Under the pieces are notes generated by a model. The model saw only the letters and a program-made list of their open reading frames with translations. It had not been told where the DNA came from and made no database searches. A stretch of 45,965 nt of DNA, taken from NCBI GenBank assembly GCA_020025755.1, contig JAHHRO010000014.1, forward strand, positions 1-45,965, given 5' to 3'. Both the position numbers and the translations under genes were made by a program. Position 1 is the stretch's first letter, and each line of letters starts with the position of its first letter. This DNA comes from Butyricicoccus sp. (lineage in GTDB: Bacteria > Bacillota > Clostridia > Oscillospirales > Butyricicoccaceae). Below, piece after piece: positions 40,653 through 45,965 of this stretch.

Positions 40653-41633
40653 ATGAAACAGATAATTGGTGAAAACGAAGCATTGCTGTTTTGCGAACTG
40701 CGGGCAGATGGATTTTATATGCTGCGCTGTCAGACGAGTGACGCCATTTTAAAGCTGCCGCGAGAGATCGAGGGCGTGCCATTGGTGGGATTGAGCGATT
40801 ATGTATGCGCTGCACGCGAGCCTGACCTGTCCCGCAAGGCGGTTGAGACGTTCCATCTGACCTGTGGCAGTGCAAAGCTGCCTGTACACAATGCGCAGGC
40901 CATCCGACAGGTCATTCTGCCGGATACCGTGCGTTCGATAGGAAGCTATGCCTTCTATAACTGTTACCATCTCAAACATCTGGAGATGGCGGCTGATGTG
41001 CAGGAGATCGGACATGGTGCGCTCATGAACTGTTCGGAATTTTCCGAGTTGGTGCTGCACGGAGATGCGGAAGGACACACCTGCTTGCAGGAAATGCTGG
41101 GACAAACAAGCGGAGAAGTACAGGTGCAGCTCTCGTTTGCGGCAGGGGAGGTGCGTCTACTGTTTCCGCCTTATCAGGAGCAGTGGGAGGATCTGGCACC
41201 GGCACATATTTTTCAGCGGCGGATCGAGGGGGCAGGCTATCCCTATCGCCAGTGCTTTCAAAATGGGATCTTATCCCTCAGCCAGTATGATATGGCGTTT
41301 GAGCGTTTGCTGCGTATTCAGGATTATGAAACGGCTGTGCGTGTGGCACTCAGTCGGCTGCGCTGGTGCGTGGGGGTTTCGGCAATGGCACATAAGCTGT
41401 ATGTGGATTGCCTGCGTACACATGCGGATATGGCAGCTCGTATGCTGATTGATGCGCGGGATACGCAGGGGATTCATGCCCTGCTCCATTTGGGGGTTCT
41501 CTCAGGGGAAAGCTTGCACAAGGCGTGCGATCACGCGCGGCAGACAAGGCAAACAGAGAGTTTGGGTATCTTGCTGGCAGCTCTGAGCGGTGGCAGCAGC
41601 ACACCCACTGTACAAAAACAATATGATCTATAA
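40653..41633 (+). CDS. Leucine-rich-repeat (BspA type) protein linked to VWA-MoxR genes
   Basis: A 326-residue protein without a signal peptide. A BspA-like LRR segment (about residues 88-140) reads QVILPDTVRSIGSYAFYNCYHLKHLEMAADVQEIGHGALMNCSEFSELVL. The C-terminal half is helical, rich in Arg and Leu, and begins after HIFQRRIEGAGYPYRQCF. The ATG has GAGGAGAG. It is first in a cluster with a VWA protein 15 bases downstream, and may act as substrate-recognition or scaffold partner of that machine. Function unknown. Confidence 0.85.
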   Translation: MKQIIGENEALLFCELRADGFYMLRCQTSDAILKLPREIEGVPLVGLSDYVCAAREPDLSRKAVETFHLTCGSAKLPVHNAQAIRQVILPDTVRSIGSYAFYNCYHLKHLEMAADVQEIGHGALMNCSEFSELVLHGDAEGHTCLQEMLGQTSGEVQVQLSFAAGEVRLLFPPYQEQWEDLAPAHIFQRRIEGAGYPYRQCFQNGILSLSQYDMAFERLLRIQDYETAVRVALSRLRWCVGVSAMAHKLYVDCLRTHADMAARMLIDARDTQGIHALLHLGVLSGESLHKACDHARQTRQTESLGILLAALSGGSSTPTVQKQYDL

Positions 41634-41648
41634 AAGGGGCGTGTACGA

Positions 41649-42941
41649 TTGAAGCCGACGTGGCAAACCATTGGACAGCAGATTTTATCGGCTGTCCGAA
41701 GTGAACTTTATTTGAATATGCCATTTTTGGATGCTGCATTGTGTGCCCTGCCATTTTGTGCAGACTATGATACACCGACTCTTGCGACCGATGCCAAGGT
41801 TCTTTATTATAATGGGTCATGGCTTGCGTCGCGCTATGAGCGCGAGCGCAGTCTGGTGTGCCGTGCCTATCTGCACACGATCCTGCACTGTATGCTGCGG
41901 CATCCTGCCAAGAAAAAGGGCAGGGATGGGGAACTTTGGGATCTTTGCTGTGATATCGCGGTGGAAAGTATTCTGGACGCGCTGGACTATCGCTGTCTTG
42001 CGCCAGCGACACCCAGTGTACGTCGGATGCATCTGTATCAGATGTTCAAGGATACGATGCCGGTTCTGACAGCGGAAGCACTCTATCGTCACTACAGGCA
42101 GAATCCGCTTTCGGAATATGACAGAGCCACATGGGCGAAGGAATTTTTGCAGGATGACCATAGCCTTTGGGAGAAAACACCGGAGGAGCAGGAGTCGGAA
42201 GATCCATGGCCCCGTGTCGCCGAGCGGGTACAGACAGGGATGCAGACTGTGATGACAGAATCTGCGGCTGGCGGAGAGGCCATCACGGAGCAGCTGCGCA
42301 TTGCAACCCAGTCTACCGACCACTATCGGGCGTTCTTGCGCCGCTTTGCGGTGCTGGGCGAGGAGATGGGTGTCGATGCAGACAGCTTTGACTATGGATA
42401 CTATGCCTACGGTCTGCGGCATTATGGCAACCTGCCCCTGATCGAACCGCTGGAAACGCGTGAGGTCAAGCGTATTTCGGATTTTGTCATCGTGATCGAT
42501 ACCTCAATGTCTACCTCGGGTGCGCTCGTCCGGCAGTTCTTGTCCTATACCTATGGACTGCTTAAGGATACGGAAAACTTTTTCCGTCAGATCAATTTGT
42601 ATATTTTACAGTGCGACGATCAGGTGCGCGCGGAAAAGCATATCACAAACACACGGGAACTGGCAGAATATATGGAGGATTTCACCCTCGTCGGGCAAAG
42701 TGCAACGGATTTTCGTCCGGCGTTTGCGCGTGTGGACGAGCTGCGGCAGAGCGGCGCGTTCCATAACCTGCGTGGTGTCCTCTATTTTACCGATGGCTTG
42801 GGCATTTATCCTGCAAAGCGTCCGCCGTATGAGGCGGCATTTGTGATGCTGGCAGATCAGGGATATCCGGAGCGCGTGCCGCCTTGGGGAATTCGTGTGG
42901 TCGTGGATGCAGATGAACTGGAAATGGAAGGAAAATTATGA
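41649..42941 (+). CDS. VWA protein with DUF2201-like metallopeptidase-type N-domain
   Basis: A 430-residue protein. The N-terminal region (about 1-190) resembles the DUF2201 putative metallopeptidase domain, but the HExxH glutamate is Thr: HTILHCMLRH at residues 76-85 keeps three His. The C-terminal VWA-like domain (from about 275) has an intact MIDAS, VIDTSMST, and later YFTDGLG. The TTG start at 41649 has AAGGGG nine bases upstream. It overlaps the MoxR ATPase gene by ATGA, as MoxR/VWA pairs usually do. Confidence 0.87.
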   Translation: MKPTWQTIGQQILSAVRSELYLNMPFLDAALCALPFCADYDTPTLATDAKVLYYNGSWLASRYERERSLVCRAYLHTILHCMLRHPAKKKGRDGELWDLCCDIAVESILDALDYRCLAPATPSVRRMHLYQMFKDTMPVLTAEALYRHYRQNPLSEYDRATWAKEFLQDDHSLWEKTPEEQESEDPWPRVAERVQTGMQTVMTESAAGGEAITEQLRIATQSTDHYRAFLRRFAVLGEEMGVDADSFDYGYYAYGLRHYGNLPLIEPLETREVKRISDFVIVIDTSMSTSGALVRQFLSYTYGLLKDTENFFRQINLYILQCDDQVRAEKHITNTRELAEYMEDFTLVGQSATDFRPAFARVDELRQSGAFHNLRGVLYFTDGLGIYPAKRPPYEAAFVMLADQGYPERVPPWGIRVVVDADELEMEGKL

Positions 42942-44437
42942 ATATCAAACAGGCAAAGCAGGAGATCATACACACCATTCGTGCCTATCTGGCACGAGAT
43001 CCCTTTGGTGCATATCAGATCCCATCCGTGCGGCAGCGTCCCGTTCTGTTGATGGGACCTCCGGGAATTGGAAAGACACAGATCATGGAGCAGATCGCGG
43101 CAGAGACCGGAATTGGACTTGTGTCATATACCATCACGCACCACACAAGACAGAGTGCCTTGGGACTGCCCTATATCGAGCACCACACCTATGCAGGGAG
43201 GGAGTATGCCGTTACCTCTTATACCATGAGTGAGATTCTTGCCTCCGTGCATCAGCTGATGGAGCGCACTGGGGTCAGAGAAGGCATCCTCTTTTTGGAC
43301 GAGATCAACTGTATTTCAGAGACGCTGACCCCGATGATGCTGCAATTTTTGCAGTGCAAGACCTTTGGAAACCAGAAGCTGCCTGAAGGCTGGATCATTG
43401 TTGCGGCAGGCAATCCGCCGGAATACAATAAATCTGTGCGTGAGTTCGATGTCGTAACGCTCGACCGCGTGCGCCGGATCGATGTACACGAAGATTTTTC
43501 CGTCTGGAAGGAATACGCCTATCAGCGCGGCTTGCATGGTGCGGTCATTTCCTATCTGGATATCCGCAAGGAAAATTTTTATCAGATCGAATCAGGTGCG
43601 GAGGGGATGCAGTTTGTGACCGCTCGCGGCTGGGAAGATTTGGCGGCACTGCTCACGGTATATGAATCACTCGACCTGCCTGTGGATCGTGAACTGATTG
43701 GGCAATATATCCAGCTGCCGCGCATCGCAAAGGATTTTGCCAACTATCTGGAACTTTACCGCAAGTATCAGCGTGCATACCGCGTGGACGAGATTCTTTC
43801 CGGACAGTGGGAGCCGGTGCGTGCCTCTGAGCTGAGGGCGGCACCATTCGACGAAAAATTGAGCGTTTTGGGTCTGCTGCTATCCCGTCTGGGTGAGCGT
43901 ACACGCATTGCATGGCAGCAGGACGCGCTGACCGATGCGCTCTATGCAGATCTCACGCGCGTTAAAGGCGCGCTGACCACCACGGCGGTCGATCAGTCAC
44001 TCACGACGATTCTGACCGAGCGTGGCAATGCACTTGCAGCAGGGCGTGAGGCTGGAACGCTTGATGGAGACAGCGCACGCAGGATACAGCAGGAAATGCA
44101 GATACTGGAGCAGTATCTGCATGAAGTACAGGGGGAACACGATCCGCAAACAGCATTCGCGCTTGTCAAAGAGCAGTTCGGCGCGCAGACTGAACGCCGC
44201 ACACGGGCGATCACAGAGGCCGGACAGGGATTGGACAATGTATTCCGTTTCCTTGAGGAATCCGTTGGCGAGAGTCAGGAGATGGTCATGTTTGCAACCG
44301 AACTGACCGCAAATTTCTATACCGCATGGTATATTCAGAATTGCGGCTGTGAGGCATATTACAGACACAATCAGGCGATCCTGTTCGATGATGCCCAAAG
44401 CAGGATTTTGGACGAGATCGCACAAATGAAATCATAA
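42938..44437 (+). CDS. MoxR-family AAA+ ATPase
   Basis: A 499-residue AAA+ ATPase. Walker A is GPPGIGKT (residues 40-47), Walker B is GILFLDEIN, sensor 1 lies in IIVAAGNPPEYN and the arginine region in TLDRVRRIDV. A long helical C-terminal extension (about 300-499) is unusual for MoxR and may contact the VWA partner. MoxR-VWA pairs act as chaperones that remodel proteins or insert cofactors. Its gene is translationally coupled to the VWA gene and 19 bases before the dihydrouridine synthase gene. Confidence 0.92.
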   Translation: MNIKQAKQEIIHTIRAYLARDPFGAYQIPSVRQRPVLLMGPPGIGKTQIMEQIAAETGIGLVSYTITHHTRQSALGLPYIEHHTYAGREYAVTSYTMSEILASVHQLMERTGVREGILFLDEINCISETLTPMMLQFLQCKTFGNQKLPEGWIIVAAGNPPEYNKSVREFDVVTLDRVRRIDVHEDFSVWKEYAYQRGLHGAVISYLDIRKENFYQIESGAEGMQFVTARGWEDLAALLTVYESLDLPVDRELIGQYIQLPRIAKDFANYLELYRKYQRAYRVDEILSGQWEPVRASELRAAPFDEKLSVLGLLLSRLGERTRIAWQQDALTDALYADLTRVKGALTTTAVDQSLTTILTERGNALAAGREAGTLDGDSARRIQQEMQILEQYLHEVQGEHDPQTAFALVKEQFGAQTERRTRAITEAGQGLDNVFRFLEESVGESQEMVMFATELTANFYTAWYIQNCGCEAYYRHNQAILFDDAQSRILDEIAQMKS

Positions 44438-44456
44438 CATGCAGGAGAACATCAGA

Positions 44457-45410
44457 ATGCAGCTATCCTTTGCCCCTTTGGAGGGTATTACAAATTATGC
44501 CTTCCGGCAAAGCCATGCAAAGTGGTTCGGTGCAGCAAACCGCTATTTTATTCCGTTCCTCGTACCCAACCAGACCTATAAATTTACATCGCGGGAAAAG
44601 AAAGACATTGCGCCTGAAAACAATCAGGGGCTGTGTGTTGTCCCCCAGCTTCTTACAAACCATGCAGAACAGTGCCTTTGGGCGATCGAGCAGCTCAATG
44701 CGCTTGGATACGCCGAGGTCAACTTAAATTTTGGCTGTCCATCGGGAACCGTGGTCGTCAAGCGCAAGGGGGCAGGCTTTCTTGCCGATTTGGATGCGCT
44801 CGATCGCTTTCTGGATACGGTATGCAATAGGTTTTCTGTATCGGTCAAGACACGGCTTGGCATAGAGGATGCACAGGAATTTGCCGCGATCCTTGCGATA
44901 TACAATCGGTATCCGCTGACTGAGGTGATCATCCATGCACGGGTGCAGAAGGATCTCTATCAGGGGAAAGTGGATCATGAGGCGTTTTCGCAAGCACTGT
45001 CTGCCTGCAAGCATCCGGTTTGTTACAATGGAGATCTCTTTACCGCACAGGATGTTACAAAATTCTGCGCAGCGTTCCCTCATGTGGATCGGATCATGCT
45101 GGGACGCGGCTGGATCGCGAATCCCGACCTCGGAAACCAGATTCAGGGAAAAGGTGTTTTGGATTCGGTGCGAATACGCGGCTTCCATGACGAATTGTAT
45201 GCGGTGTATCGGGAAACACTGTCAGGAGAAACACCGGTGCTCTTTAAGATGAAAGAATTGTGGCATTATCAGCATTGTTTGTTTGAAAACAGCGAAAAGA
45301 TCCTCAAAAAGATCCGAAAAGCCAAGCATCTGTGGGAATATGAAGCGGCAGTGCAGGAAATGTTTGTGCGCCCGCTCGTGCCGGATGCCGGATACCGTGT
45401 TGTACGCTGA
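44457..45410 (+). CDS. tRNA-dihydrouridine synthase family protein
   Basis: A 317-residue FMN enzyme that reduces uridine to dihydrouridine in tRNA. FMN barrel start FAPLEGITNYAFRQ, the catalytic Cys loop LNFGCPSGTVVVKRKGAGFL, the motif IIHARVQKDLYQGKVDHEAF and the final VCYNGDLFTAQD and MLGRGWIANPDL are all present. ATG 44457 has AGGAG nine bases upstream and gives the standard N-terminus; ATG 44439 precedes this site. It follows the MoxR gene closely, so it may be co-transcribed with the triad, possibly by chance. Confidence 0.93.
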   Translation: MQLSFAPLEGITNYAFRQSHAKWFGAANRYFIPFLVPNQTYKFTSREKKDIAPENNQGLCVVPQLLTNHAEQCLWAIEQLNALGYAEVNLNFGCPSGTVVVKRKGAGFLADLDALDRFLDTVCNRFSVSVKTRLGIEDAQEFAAILAIYNRYPLTEVIIHARVQKDLYQGKVDHEAFSQALSACKHPVCYNGDLFTAQDVTKFCAAFPHVDRIMLGRGWIANPDLGNQIQGKGVLDSVRIRGFHDELYAVYRETLSGETPVLFKMKELWHYQHCLFENSEKILKKIRKAKHLWEYEAAVQEMFVRPLVPDAGYRVVR

Positions 45411-45480
45411 CAGTTTTACCAATATTTCAATGGGTATTGGAAGAAGTGCGGTGGGGCATACTGCTTTTGAGGTGATGGAT

Positions 45481-45666
45481 ATGGAGCGCAAGAACGCAAG
45501 AGAAGGTGTCTTTGATCTTCTGCTGAGACAGGATGCCGAGGCTGCATCTTTTTATGCGGGCTGTACGCCTGAGCAGAAAGAAGCGATCCGCACGCAGGTG
45601 CATGCGATCACCACCCCACAAGAGATGCAGGCATTTGTTTCTCATTTGTCTAGCGCAGCACTGTAA
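45481..45666 (+). CDS. Small protein of unknown function
   Basis: A predicted 61-residue, mostly helical, acidic and Ala/Gln-rich protein, MERKNAREGVFDLLLRQD. ATG 45481 lies six bases after GAGGTG; longer versions from 45430 or 45475 lack a proper ribosome site. A clear terminator follows within 10 bases, which supports a real gene end. No family is recognised. It may be co-transcribed with the dihydrouridine synthase gene. Confidence 0.6.
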   Translation: MERKNAREGVFDLLLRQDAEAASFYAGCTPEQKEAIRTQVHAITTPQEMQAFVSHLSSAAL

Positions 45667-45671
45667 CAGAG

Positions 45672-45702
45672 AAGGCTGTCGGAATGTTCCGGCAGCCTTT
45701 TC
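45672..45702 (+). terminator. Terminator of the LRR-VWA-MoxR-dus transcript
   Basis: AAGGCTGTCGGAA and TTCCGGCAGCCTT pair with one mismatch around TG, followed by TTCC. Confidence 0.85.
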
Positions 45703-45748
45703 CTTTTGGGGGATAGGAGTCGTTGGCTGGCAGAAGAATTTGTGTGGT

Positions 45749-45816
45749 TTTCATTTCTGAATAAATAAGATTTGCTTCGAGAAGCAGGAAAACGTGTCGT
45801 GGTCTCGCGACGGCGG
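45749..45816 (+). repeat. Folded direct repeat, unit 1
   Basis: A 68-base unit TTTCATTTCTG...CGGCGG. It contains hairpin TGCTT-CGAG-AAGCA and the stem GTCGTG/CGCGAC, where the G-T pair is a wobble. The next unit starts 119 bases later with the same blocks. No reading frame is supported. Confidence 0.75.
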
Positions 45817-45867
45817 GTGAAGTTTATGTTTGCACATACTGCGGAGGGATTGGAACGTCCGTAGGAG

Positions 45868-45965
45868 TTTCATTTCTGCTAAAAATGATTTGCTTCGAGA
45901 AGCAGAGAAACGTGTCGCGACCGCGCGACGGCGGCATAAGGGCTATAACCTTACGGTTCTTGCCC
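45868..45965 (+). repeat. Folded direct repeat, unit 2, cut by the window end
   Basis: The first 67 bases repeat unit 1, with hairpin TGCTT-CGAG-AAGCA and stem GTCGCG-ACCG-CGCGAC (45914-45929), where unit 1 has a wobble. It continues GCATAAGGG...CCC, matching the minus-strand motif at 35032-35111. The stem GCATAAGGG would be closed by TTATGC just beyond the window edge. Confidence 0.7.

Noticed and set aside
45749..45965. A CRISPR array at the window end
   Set aside because: Units of about 68 bases with 51-base gaps, internal hairpins and diverged sequence do not fit CRISPR repeats and spacers, and no cas gene is present.

Overview
The window is about 46 kb of bacterial chromosome with mid-range GC content. 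It most likely comes from an anaerobic, probably gut-associated Clostridia-type Firmicute; an Oscillospirales/Butyricicoccaceae-like genome is my best guess, but no 16S rRNA or other decisive marker is present. Supporting signs are strong purine-rich Shine-Dalgarno sites, TTG and GTG starts, many four-base ATGA gene overlaps, FeoAB with a Cys-rich FeoB partner, lipoproteins, a PrsA-type foldase and several GGDEF/EAL proteins. I found no tRNA, rRNA, CRISPR array, phage gene or transposase.

Left part (1-14.5 kb). A housekeeping operon tsaE-tsaB-rpiB-upp is followed by a small lipoprotein gene, an ECF sigma/anti-sigma pair and an inositol-dehydrogenase-type oxidoreductase facing a LacI-family regulator across an interval rich in palindromes. 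Next is a five-gene export operon: TolC-like protein, membrane fusion lipoprotein, RND pump, TetR regulator and a phosphotransferase-fold kinase. A near-perfect palindrome just after its promoter is the likely TetR site.

Middle (14.5-24 kb). A lipoprotein and a THEP1-type NTPase lie divergently from a metal or metal-chelate ABC importer (FecCD permease, ATPase, SAM methyltransferase, binding lipoprotein) ending in an XdhC-family protein. I read this as uptake and maturation for a molybdenum hydroxylase. A 55-residue TTG-started membrane protein and an SsuABC-like ABC importer follow.

Cyclic-di-GMP region (24-33.6 kb). A PilZ receptor, a PAS-GAF-GGDEF-PAS-GGDEF*-EAL protein, and a translationally coupled pair of membrane EAL phosphodiesterase and membrane GGDEF cyclase sit within 10 kb, with a low-molecular-weight phosphatase among them. 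A MITE-like element and a multi-hairpin dispersed repeat lie in the gaps.

Right part (33.9-46 kb). The minus strand carries iron uptake (feoA, feoB, FeoB-associated protein, DtxR-family regulator), with the same 20-bp operator-like site at both feo promoters, then pyrophosphatase, an MgtC-family protein and a PrsA-like foldase. The plus strand carries an LRR protein - VWA protein - MoxR ATPase triad, a tRNA-dihydrouridine synthase and a small unknown protein. The window ends in direct repeats of a folded motif. A diverged copy of that motif lies on the minus strand between the FeoB-associated gene and the DtxR gene. This is the most intriguing unexplained signal and may be an undescribed structured RNA or a hairpin repeat family.
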